Source: an uncultured Lentisphaerota bacterium
GTDB taxonomy: Bacteria > Verrucomicrobiota > Kiritimatiellia > CAIQIC01
Reading direction: 5' to 3'
Assembly: GCA_903912445.1 (NCBI GenBank)
Contig: CAIWHP010000127.1
Location: forward strand, 1 to 52,853
Length of the DNA stretch: 52,853 bases
Positions 27,862 to 37,132 of this stretch are shown here, in pieces. The notes beneath the pieces were generated by a model, which was not told the DNA's origin, did no database searches, and saw only the letters and a list, made by a program, of their open reading frames with translations. The translations under genes and the position numbers were made by a program. The first letter of the stretch is position 1. Each line of letters opens with the position of its first letter.

Positions 27862-29343
27862 ATGGCACAGAACGCAAATTATCTCGCGTTGGACCTCGGG
27901 GCGGAGAGCGGACGGGCGATCGTGGGGACGTTTGACGGCAAGATTTTGGCGCTGCGGGAAATCCACCGTTTCCCGAACGGGCCGGTCAAAATCGGCGACC
28001 GGATGCACTGGGACGCGCTCCGGTTGTTTGCCGAGATGAAGGCCGGGCTGAAAAAGGCCGTCGAGGAAGTCGGCCAGCTCGAGAGCTTGGGCATCGACAC
28101 CTGGGGCGTGGACTTCGGCCTGCTCGACGCCAACGGCGAACTGCTTGGCAATCCTGTGCACTACCGCGACGCGCGCACCGATGGCATGGTCGACGCCGCG
28201 TTCAAGCGCGTGCCGCGCGCCGCCTTCTATGGCCAGACCGGCATCCAGTTCATGCAGCTCAACAGCGTCTTCCAGCTCTTTGCGCTCGCCAAGGCGAAGT
28301 CGCCGCAGCTCGCCGCGGCCAAGCAGCTGCTCTTCATGCCGGACCTGTTCAACTACTGGTTCACCGGCCGTGCCGTCATCGAGCGCACGATCGCCAGCAC
28401 GAGCCAGTGCCTGAACCCGGCCACCGGCACGTGGGCCGCGCCGCTGCTCAAGAAGCTCGGCATCCCCGTGAAGATGTTCGGCAAGCTCATCGAGCCCGGC
28501 ACGGTGCTCGGCAAGCTGTCCAAGGCCATTGCCACAGAGACCGGTGCGGCCGGGCTGAAGGTGGTCGCGCCCGGCGGGCACGACACCGCGTGCGCCGTCG
28601 CCGCCGTGCCGGCCGCGGTGAAGAACTACGCCTATCTCAGCAGCGGCACCTGGTCCCTGATGGGCATGGAGCTGGATAAGCCGGTCGTGACCGCGGCCAG
28701 CCTGAAGTACAACTTCACCAACGAGGGCGGCGTGTGCGACACGATCCGCTTCCTGAAGAACATCTCCGGCCTGTGGCTGGTGCAGGAGTGCCGCCGGACC
28801 TGGGCGGAGCGCGGCGAGAACCTCGACTACGCCGAGATCACGAAGCAGGCGACGGCCGCGCCGAGCCTGACCGCGTTCGTGGACCCGAACCACGGCGACT
28901 TCCTGAGCGCCGGCGACATGCCCGCGCGCATCATCGCCTTCTGCAAGCGCACCAAGCAGCCCGTGCCGCAGAACAAGGGCGAGATCATCCGCGTCGCGCT
29001 GGAGAGCCTGGCGATGAAGTACCGCTGGGTGCTCGAGCGGCTCGAGGAGCTCACCGGCCAGAAGGCCGAGGTGCTGCACATGGTCGGCGGCGGCACGCAG
29101 AACAAGCTGCTCAACCAGCTCGCGGCGAACGCCGTCAGCCGCCCGGTCATCACGGGCCCGATCGAGGCGACCGCGGCGGGCAACATCATCATGCAGATGC
29201 TCGCGACGAAGAAGATCAAGACGCTGGCCGAGGGCCGCGCGATCATCCGCGCCTCGTTCCCGACCGAGACCTACGAGCCGCAGGAGGCCGGCGCCTGGAG
29301 CGACGCCTACCAGCGCTTCCTCAAGATCCACGGCGGCAACTGA
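27862..29343 (+). CDS. rhaB: Rhamnulokinase
   Basis: Phosphorylates L-rhamnulose at C1 with ATP in L-rhamnose catabolism. The 493-residue FGGY-family kinase has the N-terminal phosphate-binding segment YLALDLGAESGRAIVG, the sugar-binding LGIDTWGVDFGLLDANGELL and RDARTDGM, VVAPGGHDTACAV, YLSSGTWSLMGME and the C-terminal ATP site VGGGTQNKLLNQLAANA. Length and motifs fit RhaB rather than xylulokinase or glycerol kinase. AAAGGAG lies seven bases before the ATG. Rhamnose isomerase and rhamnulose-1-phosphate aldolase are not in the window. The GH78 enzyme at 1716 could supply the rhamnose. Confidence 0.94.
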   Translation: MAQNANYLALDLGAESGRAIVGTFDGKILALREIHRFPNGPVKIGDRMHWDALRLFAEMKAGLKKAVEEVGQLESLGIDTWGVDFGLLDANGELLGNPVHYRDARTDGMVDAAFKRVPRAAFYGQTGIQFMQLNSVFQLFALAKAKSPQLAAAKQLLFMPDLFNYWFTGRAVIERTIASTSQCLNPATGTWAAPLLKKLGIPVKMFGKLIEPGTVLGKLSKAIATETGAAGLKVVAPGGHDTACAVAAVPAAVKNYAYLSSGTWSLMGMELDKPVVTAASLKYNFTNEGGVCDTIRFLKNISGLWLVQECRRTWAERGENLDYAEITKQATAAPSLTAFVDPNHGDFLSAGDMPARIIAFCKRTKQPVPQNKGEIIRVALESLAMKYRWVLERLEELTGQKAEVLHMVGGGTQNKLLNQLAANAVSRPVITGPIEATAAGNIIMQMLATKKIKTLAEGRAIIRASFPTETYEPQEAGAWSDAYQRFLKIHGGN

Positions 29344-29359
29344 CGGACGAGAACTGTGT

Positions 29360-29400
29360 GCTGTTGGATGGCCACGGGTGGCCGCCGGACATCCAACAGC
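29360..29400. repeat. Nested hairpin between rhaB and the PHP gene
   Basis: GCTGTTGGATG (29360-29370) pairs with CATCCAACAGC (29390-29400), and inside it GGCCAC-GG-GTGGCC forms a second stem. It is followed by an ACTGAC-type dispersed repeat (about 29440-29463). It may end or attenuate the rhaB transcript. Confidence 0.6.
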
Positions 29401-29475
29401 AAACAGCGTAGCGGGGACCGGCTTGGCGGACGCGGCAACAACCGACAACCTACAACTGACCACGGACACGCATTC

Positions 29476-30810
29476 ATGAGCACCATCGAACAACTGGAAC
29501 AGCAGCTCGACGATTTCAGCATGGCGAAGCGGCACGAGGCGCTGAACGCGCTCGCGGCGGCCGTGCATGCCGGCAAGCATCCGCTGCCCGCGACGGGCGT
29601 CGCGCACAACCTGCACGCGCACACGTTTTTCAGCTACAACGCCTACGGCTATTCGCCGAGCCGCTTTGCGTGGCTCGCGCGCAAGGCCGGCCTCGCGCTC
29701 GGCGGCATCGTGGACTTCGACGTGCTCGATGGCGTCGAGGAATTCCAGACCGCGCGCCGCATGCTCGACCTGCCCGGCTGCGCCGGCATGGAGACGCGCG
29801 TGTTCGTCCGGGAGTTCGCGCAGTGGGTGATCAATTCGCCGGGCGAGCCGGGCGTCGCCTACACGATGGGCATCGGCTTTCCGCGCCGGAAAATACCGGC
29901 GGAGGCGGAAGCGTTCATGGCCGGCCTGCGCCGCACCGCCGAGCAGCGCAACCGCGAGCTGCTCGCGCGCGTCAACGCGTTCACCGCGCCGGTCGCCGTG
30001 GATTATGAGCAGGATCTGCTGCCGCTGACGCCCGCAGGCAATGCGACCGAGCGCCATATCTGCCTCGCCTACGCGCGCCAGGCGCAACGGCAGTTCCCGG
30101 ATGCGGCCGCGCTCAAGCAATTCTGGGTCGGGAAGCTCGGCGCCGAAGCCGAGGGCGTGGACTTTCCCGAGGGCGGGAAGCTGCAGAACCTGATCCGCGC
30201 CAAGACGATGAAGAAGGGCGGCGTGGGCTATGTCCAGCCCGGCCCGGCCTCGTTCCCGTCGCTCGCCGACTTCAACCGGTTCGTGCAGGCGTGCGATGCG
30301 ATGCCCGCGCTCTGCTGGCTCGATGGCACCAGCGAGGGCGAGCAGCGGATCGAGGAACTGCTGCGCGTCGCGATGGGCACCGGCTGCGCCGCGCTGACGG
30401 TCATCCCGGACCGCAACTACAAGCCCGGCGTGCAGGACCAGAAGCTCAAGAACCTCTATCACGTCGTGGACCTCGCGCAGAAGCTGCACCTGCCGGTGAC
30501 GGTCGGCACCGAGATGAACAGCCCCGGCAACAAGTTCGTGGACTCGTTCGAGACCGCCGAGCTCAAGCCGCTGATCCCCGTGTTCCTGCGTGGCGCGCAC
30601 ATCGTCTATGCCCACGCCGCGCTCCAGCGCGAAATCGGTAAGGGGTATTTGAGCCCGTGGGCCAAGCGCCATTACCCCCATGTGGCCGACCGCAACGCGT
30701 TCTATGAGCAGGTCGGCAAGGCGCTGATGCCGGCCCGCGAGGGCGCGCTGGGCGATCTGCCCTCGGACGCCACGCCGGCGCAGGTGTTGGCCGCGGCCAC
30801 CGCGAAATAA
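29476..30810 (+). CDS. PHP-domain-like protein in the rhamnose region
   Basis: A 444-residue cytoplasmic protein. Residues 44-49 read HNLHAH, with the following TFFSYNAYGYSPSRFAWLAR, VDFDVLDGVEEF, GTEMNSPGNKFVD and HIVYAHA. This is the metal-ligand pattern of the PHP (polymerase and histidinol phosphatase) superfamily, suggesting a metal-dependent phosphoesterase or hydrolase. The substrate is unknown. Its position between rhamnulokinase and a sugar-type dehydrogenase suggests a sugar phosphate. The ATG at 29476 is supported by the start of good helical sequence (MSTIEQLEQQLDDF); upstream frame sequence is dispersed-repeat DNA. Confidence 0.8.
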   Translation: MSTIEQLEQQLDDFSMAKRHEALNALAAAVHAGKHPLPATGVAHNLHAHTFFSYNAYGYSPSRFAWLARKAGLALGGIVDFDVLDGVEEFQTARRMLDLPGCAGMETRVFVREFAQWVINSPGEPGVAYTMGIGFPRRKIPAEAEAFMAGLRRTAEQRNRELLARVNAFTAPVAVDYEQDLLPLTPAGNATERHICLAYARQAQRQFPDAAALKQFWVGKLGAEAEGVDFPEGGKLQNLIRAKTMKKGGVGYVQPGPASFPSLADFNRFVQACDAMPALCWLDGTSEGEQRIEELLRVAMGTGCAALTVIPDRNYKPGVQDQKLKNLYHVVDLAQKLHLPVTVGTEMNSPGNKFVDSFETAELKPLIPVFLRGAHIVYAHAALQREIGKGYLSPWAKRHYPHVADRNAFYEQVGKALMPAREGALGDLPSDATPAQVLAAATAK

Positions 30811-31135
30811 GTGCGGTTTTCCAAGGCTTGGAAACGGAACACGTTGGTTTTTCCAAGCCTTGGAAAAAGTCAGCAGTTTGGTTTCCAAGGTTTGGGAAGC
30901 TGGCATAGACTAAGTCCATGAAACGTTTTTCAAAGGTTAAAGCCGGACACGACCGTGAGATCGCCGCCGAGCGGCGCGACTGGATTGCGTTGTCCGCGAC
31001 GCAACTGGCGCGGTGTTATGCTGACGACGAACCCGAATATGCTGTGGATATGATTGTTGTGGGCGGGGTTTCCAACCCCGCGAGCGGAACCGGAAAAGTC
31101 CTCCCGCAAAACCAAGAAAACAAAGGAACGACCAC
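30811..31135. other. Repeat-rich gap before the SDR gene
   Basis: This gap holds three palindrome copies (30819-30897), a possible small gene starting at 30918, and a CGGGGTT-TCC-AACCCCG hairpin at 31064-31080. AAAGGA for the next gene is near its end. Confidence 0.6.
30819..30897. repeat. Three TTCCAA-N3-TTGGAA palindromes
   Basis: TTCCAAGGCTTGGAA (30819-30833) and TTCCAAGCCTTGGAA (30851-30865) are exact reverse complements. A third, TTCCAAGGTTTGGGA (30883-30897), has one mismatch. They lie immediately after the PHP gene. Confidence 0.82.

Positions 31136-31139
<4 letters not shown>
30918..31139 (+). CDS. Possible small protein or gene remnant
   Basis: A 73-codon frame. Its first 46 residues (MKRFSKVKAGHDREIAAERR, then DWIALSATQLARCYADDEPEY) look like real alpha-helical coding sequence, while the rest runs through a GGGG/CCCC hairpin repeat. 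A TAGACT box lies six bases before the ATG, the same leaderless geometry as at panB. The frame overlaps the SDR start by four bases. It may be an intact small gene extended into repeat DNA or the beginning of a truncated one. No family is recognised. Confidence 0.35.
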
Positions 31140-31951
<812 letters not shown>

Positions 31952-31963
31952 TAGGAAACCGGC

Positions 31964-32896
31964 GTGCGCATCATCTTCATGGGCTCCGGCGACGTGGGTT
32001 GTCCGGTGGTCGAACGGCTGCTGGCTGCGCCCCAGGACGAGCTGGTCGCGGTGGTCACGCAGCCCGACCGGCCGCAGGGCCGCAAGCTGCAGCCCGCCCC
32101 GTGTCCCGTGAAGGCTTTCGTCGCCGGCCGCGTGCCGGTGCTGACGCCGGAGAAATGCGGCGCGCCGGAATTCGTCGCGCAGCTCGCCGCGTTGCAGCCC
32201 GACCTGATCGTCGTCGCCGCGTACGGCCAGTTCCTGCCGCGCGCGCTGCTCGATCTTCCGCCGCATGGCGTCATCAACGTCCATCCCTCGCTGCTGCCGA
32301 AGTATCGCGGGGCCGCGCCGATCCAGTGGGCCGTGGCGCGCGGCGAAAGCGAAACCGGCGTCTCGATCATCTACCTGGTCGAGAAGATGGATGCCGGCGA
32401 CATCATCGAGCAGGAGCGCGTGCCGATTACACCGTATGCGACCGCCGCCGAGCTCACGCCGCAGCTGGCCGCGCTCGGCGCCGGGCTGCTGGTGCGCGCC
32501 GTGGAGTCCATCCGTGCCGGTACGGTGCGACGCCTCCCGCAGGACGATGCCTTGGCGACCCGTGCGCCGTTGCTGAAAAAAACCGACGGCCGCCTCGACT
32601 GGTCGCAGCCGGCGTTGGAATTGCACAATCGCATCCGCGGGTTTTTCCCGTGGCCGGGTTGCTCCTTCGAGTGGCCGCGCGGCTCGGAGAAGCGCGTCAA
32701 GGTGCTGAAAGCCATACCCACCTCCGGTTCCGGCGAGGCCGGGACCATGATCTCCAACGATCCGCGCCATCTGATCGTGGCCTGTGGCAGCGGAGCGCTG
32801 CAGCTGATCGAAGTCCAGCCCGAAGGCAAGAAGCCCATGCCCGCCGCCGCTTTCCTCAACGGCGCGCACCTGGAACCCGGCGACCGGCTGGGGTGA
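31964..32896 (+). CDS. fmt: Methionyl-tRNA formyltransferase
   Basis: Adds a formyl group from 10-formyl-tetrahydrofolate to initiator Met-tRNA. The 310-residue protein starts with GTG (AGGAA six bases upstream) and begins MRIIFMGSGDVGCPVV. Folate-site motifs are INVHPSLLPKYRGAAPIQWA and ETGVSIIYLVEKMDAGDII, preserving the Asn-His-Asp catalytic set. The C-terminal OB-like domain begins near residue 205 (LLKKTDGRLDWS). Peptide deformylase, often adjacent, is absent here. The 3' end touches a dispersed inverted repeat. Confidence 0.95.
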   Translation: MRIIFMGSGDVGCPVVERLLAAPQDELVAVVTQPDRPQGRKLQPAPCPVKAFVAGRVPVLTPEKCGAPEFVAQLAALQPDLIVVAAYGQFLPRALLDLPPHGVINVHPSLLPKYRGAAPIQWAVARGESETGVSIIYLVEKMDAGDIIEQERVPITPYATAAELTPQLAALGAGLLVRAVESIRAGTVRRLPQDDALATRAPLLKKTDGRLDWSQPALELHNRIRGFFPWPGCSFEWPRGSEKRVKVLKAIPTSGSGEAGTMISNDPRHLIVACGSGALQLIEVQPEGKKPMPAAAFLNGAHLEPGDRLG

Positions 32897-33048
32897 ATTT
32901 TGAATTGTGGATTGTGAATTGCAGCCAAGCACCCGCCTATGTATCTACGGTCCGCGTCAGCAGCAAAGCAGCCCATTGATCCGGAGCCCCGGCACCAACT
33001 TCTTCGTGTGTCTGCACATCCGCAATTCACAATCCACAATTCAAAATT
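32896..33048. repeat. Long inverted repeat between fmt and the acyl-CoA synthetase
   Basis: A 27-base arm (32896-32922, starting AATTTTGAATTGTGGATTG) recurs as its exact reverse complement at 33022-33048. The arms contact the stop codons of both converging genes, and about 100 bases lie between. The sequence is a member of the ATTGTGAATTG class of dispersed repeats. Confidence 0.8.
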
Positions 33049-34664
33049 TAAAATTCTCCATGCTCGGGCATCGTGTAGTGGAAGCGCTTGATCTTGCCGG
33101 TGGAGGTTTTCTCGAATTCCTCGCGGCGGATGACGATCCGGCGCGGATGCTTGTAGTCGGCGATGGCGTGCAGGACGCGCTTGAGGTCGGTGCGGATGCG
33201 CTGCTCGGCGTTGGGTGCGCTCAGCGCGTCGTCTCTTGGCACAACGATCAGGCCGACGTGCTCGCCGACATGCTCGCCGCTTTCGCGGTAACCGAGCACC
33301 AGCGCCTCTTGGATGAGCGGGCTCTTCAGCGCCTGGGCCTCGACCTCTTCCGGATTGATGTTCTTGCCTTCGCGGTTGACGATCAGGCATTTCTTGCGGC
33401 CGGTGATGGTGAGATAGCCCTCGGCATCGAACCGGCCGAGATCCCCGGTGAGGAACCAGCCTTCGCGGAACGCGCTGGCGGTGGCGTCGGGCTGCCCATA
33501 GTAGCCGCGCATGACGTTCGGGCCGCGCGCGGCGATTTCGCCGACGCCCTCGGCGGTGGCGTCGAACAGCCGCAGCGTGATGCCGGGCACGGGTTGGCCC
33601 ACGGAGCCGGGCCGGGGTTGTTCCAGCGGGTTCAGGGTGAGCACGGGCGCCGTCTCGGTCAGGCCGTACCCCTCGAGCAAGGGCAGGCCGAGGTGTGTGA
33701 AGGCGCGCAGCAGCTCCGCGTCGCAGGGCGCCCCGCCGGTGATCATGATGCGCAATTTTCCGCCGAACCGGGCGAGCACGCGCCGCCGCACCAGGCCGAG
33801 CAGCCCCAGCTTCAGGAGCAGGCGGCCGGGCAGCCGGGCCTGGAGGTTTTCCAGCACGCGGCGATACATCTTCTCGAACAGCAGCGGCACGCCGATCAGT
33901 GCGGTGGGCTGGGTGGCGCGCAGGTCGTCACTAAACGACTTGAGGCTCTCGATGAAGCTGATGGCGGAGCCCGACGCCAGCGGCACCAGCAGGTTGGCGG
34001 TCAGCGCCAGGGTGTGGTGCAGGGGCAAGACCAATAGAAAATTATCCTCGGGGTAGATGGCGATCACGGCCCGTATCGCCGTGACATTGCTGGTGAAATT
34101 GCCGTGGGTCAGCATCGTGCCTTTGGCTTGCCCCGTGGTGCCGGAGGTGTAGAGCAGGGCGGCGAGGTCATCCTGGTGTGGGCGGGCGTCGGCATAGGCG
34201 CCCGTCGCGGGTGCTGCCGCGACGGCTTGGTCATAGCCCAGGCAACCTGCGGGCGGGGGCGCGGGGTCGAGCAGCACCACGCTGGCCAGGTCGGGGCTTT
34301 GCGCACGCAGGTCGGGCAGGAAGGGCAGCGCCGCGGCGCTACAGAAGAGCACACGCGCGCCGCTGTCGCGCAGGATGAAGCCGATCTCCTGGGCGCGCAG
34401 CTTCGCATCCATCGGGACGGCGACCAGGCCGAGGCCGGTGATGCCCAGATAGATTTCCGGCCACTCCGGGCAGTTCGGGAGGAACAGCGCGACGCGGTCG
34501 CCGGGCTGCAACCCGAGGCCGCCCAGGAACGCGGCGGTGCGCCGGACCCGCGCGAGCAACTCGGCATAGGTGCGCGTCTGCCACGCGTCGCCGGCCTTGA
34601 ACCGCAGCGCCACGCGCGGCGCGTAGGCCTCGGCCGCTTGCTCCAGCAGTGTCCGGAGCGTCAT
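33048..34664 (-). CDS. AMP-dependent acyl-CoA synthetase (long-chain fatty acid ligase type)
   Basis: Activates a carboxylic acid with ATP and CoA. The 538-residue enzyme carries the ATP-binding motif LLYTSGTTGQAKGTMLTH, the GYGLTETAP motif, GWFLTGDLGRFD and the C-terminal catalytic GKIKR. Substrate specificity is not readable; the general look (short hinge, ITGRKKCLIVNREGKNI) suits long-chain fatty acids. The ATG at 34664 (MTLRTLLEQ) matches the family; the frame extends upstream only through palindrome repeats. It is transcribed divergently from the arsR unit, with the repeat pair in the shared upstream region. Confidence 0.92.
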   Translation of the reverse strand: MTLRTLLEQAAEAYAPRVALRFKAGDAWQTRTYAELLARVRRTAAFLGGLGLQPGDRVALFLPNCPEWPEIYLGITGLGLVAVPMDAKLRAQEIGFILRDSGARVLFCSAAALPFLPDLRAQSPDLASVVLLDPAPPPAGCLGYDQAVAAAPATGAYADARPHQDDLAALLYTSGTTGQAKGTMLTHGNFTSNVTAIRAVIAIYPEDNFLLVLPLHHTLALTANLLVPLASGSAISFIESLKSFSDDLRATQPTALIGVPLLFEKMYRRVLENLQARLPGRLLLKLGLLGLVRRRVLARFGGKLRIMITGGAPCDAELLRAFTHLGLPLLEGYGLTETAPVLTLNPLEQPRPGSVGQPVPGITLRLFDATAEGVGEIAARGPNVMRGYYGQPDATASAFREGWFLTGDLGRFDAEGYLTITGRKKCLIVNREGKNINPEEVEAQALKSPLIQEALVLGYRESGEHVGEHVGLIVVPRDDALSAPNAEQRIRTDLKRVLHAIADYKHPRRIVIRREEFEKTSTGKIKRFHYTMPEHGEF

Positions 34665-34732
34665 GGTGCCCGGCCTTCCCGGCGCGCGGGCCGGGTTGGT
34701 TGCCAAGGCTGGGCAGGCGCCGCCACCCGGTT

Positions 34733-34779
34733 TCCCAAGCCTTGGAAAAAGCAGGGGCGGCCGGTTCCAAGGCTTGGAA
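34733..34779. repeat. Inverted pair of TTCCAA-N3-TTGGAA palindromes upstream of the acyl-CoA synthetase
   Basis: TCCCAAGCCTTGGAA (34733-34747, one mismatch) and TTCCAAGGCTTGGAA (34765-34779) have complementary centres GCC and GGC. A more degenerate copy lies at 34701-34715. This is the only locus where the pair lies upstream of two divergent genes. Confidence 0.75.
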
Positions 34780-34872
34780 TCCCCGGCCGCGCATGGTCTC
34801 GCATCCGCATGTTGGAGAGTGAACGCCGAACCGCCCACCCGCTGCAAGCCCGAAAAGTTCCCGCCGCTAAAC

Positions 34873-34901
34873 TTGACAATATGAGCATAACGTCATATAT
34901 A
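34873..34901 (+). promoter_or_regulatory. Promoter and probable ArsR operator of the first arsR unit
   Basis: A consensus TTGACA (34873-34878) and TATATA (34896-34901) are separated by exactly 17 bases. Between them lies an inverted repeat ATATGA-N8-TCATAT (34879-34898), placed where a bound repressor would block RNA polymerase. The -10 ends six bases before ATG 34908, so the transcript may be leaderless. Confidence 0.72.
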
Positions 34902-34907
34902 GGCGGC

Positions 34908-35234
34908 ATGAAACGCGAGGACGCCGTGGCGCGGGCCAAAATATTGAAGGCGCTGGCCAACCCCATCCGCTTGATGATGGTGGATGTCTTGAGCCGGGGC
35001 GATTGCTGCGTGAACGACCTGCGGCCGCTGGCCAGGGTGAACCAGTCGGCCATTTCCCGGCATCTGGCCCAGCTTAAGAACGCCGGCATCGTCGTCGAGC
35101 GCCGCGCGGGCAACCGCGTCATGCATCACCTGGAATGCCCCTGCATCCTGCAGGCCTTGGAATGCACGGTGGGGGTTATGCACAAGGAAGCGGCCCGCAA
35201 AACTCGGCAGGCCGAGGCTGCGCGGAAGCCCTGA
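34908..35234 (+). CDS. ArsR/SmtB-family transcriptional regulator (first)
   Basis: A 108-residue winged-helix repressor that likely controls its own operon and releases DNA on binding metal or metalloid. The fold is visible in KILKALANPIRLMMVDVL, then the recognition helix NQSAISRHLAQLKNAGIV and the wing. GDCCVNDL carries two cysteines where classical ArsR has ELCVCDL, and ECPC plus EC near residues 75-85 add three more, so the site differs from canonical As(III) ArsR. The ATG at 34908 follows the -10 by six bases; an ATG at 34881 is in frame but lies upstream of the predicted transcription start. It heads seven downstream same-strand genes. Confidence 0.88.
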   Translation: MKREDAVARAKILKALANPIRLMMVDVLSRGDCCVNDLRPLARVNQSAISRHLAQLKNAGIVVERRAGNRVMHHLECPCILQALECTVGVMHKEAARKTRQAEAARKP

Positions 35235-35248
35235 AAGGGATGCTACCC

Positions 35249-35482
35249 ATGAAAAAACTGCAAATCCTTGGCACCGGTTGTCCGAAATGCAAAACGCTGG
35301 CCGCCAACACCGAGGCCGCCGCCCAAGCCCTCGGGATCGAGTATGAACTGGTGAAGGTGACCGAAATCAGCCAGATCCGGACGTTCGGGGTGATGCTGAC
35401 GCCGGCGTTGGCGGTGGATGGAACGGTGAAAAGCGTGGGCAAGGTCTTGCGTCCGGACGAAATCGCCAAGCTCATCGCGTGA
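35249..35482 (+). CDS. Small thioredoxin-fold redox-active disulfide protein
   Basis: A 77-residue protein whose N-terminus is a beta strand followed by GTGCPKC, the CxxC active site of the TM0996/MTH895-type redox-active disulfide 2 family. VMLTPALAVDG gives the cis-proline segment of a thioredoxin fold. GAAAGGG precedes the ATG at 35249. Members are small thiol carriers often next to ArsR and CcdA-type genes. Here it is 14 bases after arsR, so it is probably part of the metal- or redox-induced unit. Confidence 0.85.
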   Translation: MKKLQILGTGCPKCKTLAANTEAAAQALGIEYELVKVTEISQIRTFGVMLTPALAVDGTVKSVGKVLRPDEIAKLIA

Positions 35483-35517
35483 GCGGCTGAAAAGAACACT
35501 GAAAGGAAGCCTGTGCA

Positions 35518-35931
35518 ATGAAGACAAACGTATGGTGGGTGATCGCGTTGGTCGGCGCGCAACTGGTGGCGACGGCAGTGGCGGCGGACACGACGAACGC
35601 TCCGGCCCCGGCAGCCGTGGCCAAGGTCGCGCTCCCGAAACTCGTGGACCTCGGCGCGGGGAAATGCATCCCCTGCCGGATGATGGCCCCGATCTTGGAG
35701 GACTTGAAGAAGAACTGTGCGGACAAGTTCCAGGTGGAGTTCATCGACGTCTGGAAAAATCCGGAGGCGGGCAAGCCGTACAAGATCAACCTGATTCCCA
35801 CGCAGATCTTCCTCGCGGCGGACGGCAAGGAACTGTTCCGGCATGAGGGCTTTTTCGGGAAGGACGATATCCTGGCGAAGTGGAAGGCCCTGGGGGTCGA
35901 GGTGACCGCCAAGCCGGAAGCGAAACGCTGA
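35518..35931 (+). CDS. Exported thioredoxin-family protein
   Basis: A 137-residue protein with a signal peptide (MKTNVWWVIALVGAQLVATA) and a thioredoxin domain carrying GKCIPCRMMAPILEDL, where CIPC is the active-site CxxC. The cis-proline loop is NLIPTQIFLAADG. It should work in the periplasm or on the outer face of the membrane, receiving electrons from the CcdA-type membrane protein encoded 14 bases downstream. GAAAGGA lies upstream of the ATG. Confidence 0.9.
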   Translation: MKTNVWWVIALVGAQLVATAVAADTTNAPAPAAVAKVALPKLVDLGAGKCIPCRMMAPILEDLKKNCADKFQVEFIDVWKNPEAGKPYKINLIPTQIFLAADGKELFRHEGFFGKDDILAKWKALGVEVTAKPEAKR

Positions 35932-35945
35932 ACAGCGTGGTTTGC

Positions 35946-36644
35946 ATGGAACATCTTTTCACCTGGTTGAGTCACGCGGTCGAAGGCGCGCCCGCGCTGG
36001 CGCTCGGCGCGGCGGTGGTGTGGGGCATCCTGAGCATTCTGCTCAGTCCCTGCCACTTGGCGAGCCTGCCGCTGATCGTCGGTTTCATCAGCGGGCAGGG
36101 GCGGGTCTCGACGGCCCGCGCCTTCGGCCTTGCGGCGCTCTTTGCCGTCGGCATCCTGATCACCATCGCCATCATCGGCGCCATCACCGCGGCGGCGGGC
36201 CGGATGCTGGGCGACATCGGGCGCTGGGGGAATTACGTCGTCGCCGCCATCTTCTTCGTCGTCGGCCTCCACCTGCTCGGTGTGATCCCCATGCCGTGGT
36301 CAGGCCCGGGCCAGGTGAACCTGAAACGCAGGGGCCTGTTCGCCGCGTTCATTCTCGGCCTGGTGTTTGGCATCGCCCTCGGCCCCTGCACCTTCGCCTA
36401 CATGGCCCCGATGCTGGCCGTGACGTTCAAGCTTTCGACCACCGCCCCGCTCTATGGCGCCTCCCTGCTGCTGGCCTACGGGGTGGGGCATTGCGCGGTC
36501 ATCGTGCTCGCGGGGACCTTTGCCGAGGTGGTGCAACGCTATCTGGACTGGAATGAGAAGTCTGCGGGGGCCGTGATCCTCAAGAAGGTGTGCGGGGCGC
36601 TGGTGATCCTGGGGGGCGTGTACCTGATCTGGACGGCGGCGTGA
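35946..36644 (+). CDS. CcdA/DsbD-type membrane thiol transporter (first)
   Basis: A 232-residue polytopic protein with about six hydrophobic helices. Two conserved cysteines lie in LLSPCHLASLPLIVGF and GIALGPCTFAYMAPM, the positions that move electrons across the membrane in CcdA. It should pass reductant from cytoplasmic thioredoxin to the exported thioredoxin just upstream. The ATG at 35946 gives a short cytoplasmic leader before the first helix; no clear ribosome binding site precedes it, consistent with coupling. Confidence 0.88.
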   Translation: MEHLFTWLSHAVEGAPALALGAAVVWGILSILLSPCHLASLPLIVGFISGQGRVSTARAFGLAALFAVGILITIAIIGAITAAAGRMLGDIGRWGNYVVAAIFFVVGLHLLGVIPMPWSGPGQVNLKRRGLFAAFILGLVFGIALGPCTFAYMAPMLAVTFKLSTTAPLYGASLLLAYGVGHCAVIVLAGTFAEVVQRYLDWNEKSAGAVILKKVCGALVILGGVYLIWTAA

Positions 36645-36676
36645 TGTCGCAGCAAGCGGACTGAAAGGACATGGTT

Positions 36677-37132
36677 ATGGACGAATTTTTCGAAACGACC
36701 TATGACAAATTTATCTTCCGGGTAAAGAAGGACTGCCTCTACACCAAGGATGAATATTGGGCCGCGATCAAGGGCCGCATGGCCACGGTCGGCATCACGG
36801 ATTTCCAGCAAAAGTCCAAAGGCGATGTCACCATCCTCACGACGGTGGCGCCGGGCACAGAGCTCAAGCAAGGCCAGATCATGGGCGATATGGAGACCAT
36901 CAAAGCGACGATCGATCTGATTTCACCCGTCACCGGCAAAGTGGTGGAGGTCAATCCGGCGCTCCAGGACCGGCCCTTTCTGATCAACGACGATCCCTAC
37001 GGCAAGGGCTGGCTGTACCGCATTGACCTCACGAACCCGGAAGGCGATGCCGGCGCACTGCTCAGCGCTACCGCCTACTTTGAGGTCTTGAAAGAGAAGG
37101 TAGTGCAGGAGGCAAAGAAATTATATGGGTGA
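36677..37132 (+). CDS. GcvH-like lipoyl carrier protein
   Basis: A 151-residue protein resembling the H protein of glycine cleavage. The lipoyl-lysine region is MGDMETIKATIDLISPVTGK, with the lysine at about residue 76 as in GcvH (ESVKA). The N-terminal extension DEFFETTYDKFIFRVKKDC is longer than in classical GcvH. No gcvT or gcvP lies nearby, so it probably carries the dithiolane for another process, as known for LbpA-type proteins in sulfur metabolism. AAAGGA is seven bases before ATG 36677; an ATG at 36671 is too close to it. It overlaps the next gene by eight bases. Confidence 0.85.
   Translation: MDEFFETTYDKFIFRVKKDCLYTKDEYWAAIKGRMATVGITDFQQKSKGDVTILTTVAPGTELKQGQIMGDMETIKATIDLISPVTGKVVEVNPALQDRPFLINDDPYGKGWLYRIDLTNPEGDAGALLSATAYFEVLKEKVVQEAKKLYG

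Noticed and set aside
27856-30906. A 1016-codon open frame on the minus strand across rhaB and the PHP gene
   Set aside because: It is antisense to two well-supported genes, is Arg/His/Gly-rich and has no recognisable domain. Long antisense frames are expected at this GC content.
31964-32896. An ATG start elsewhere for fmt
   Set aside because: The GTG at 31964 has AGGAA six bases upstream and matches the family N-terminus, so no other start is needed.
36677-37132. The lipoyl protein as part of glycine cleavage
   Set aside because: No gcvT or gcvP is near and the context is redox and metal handling.
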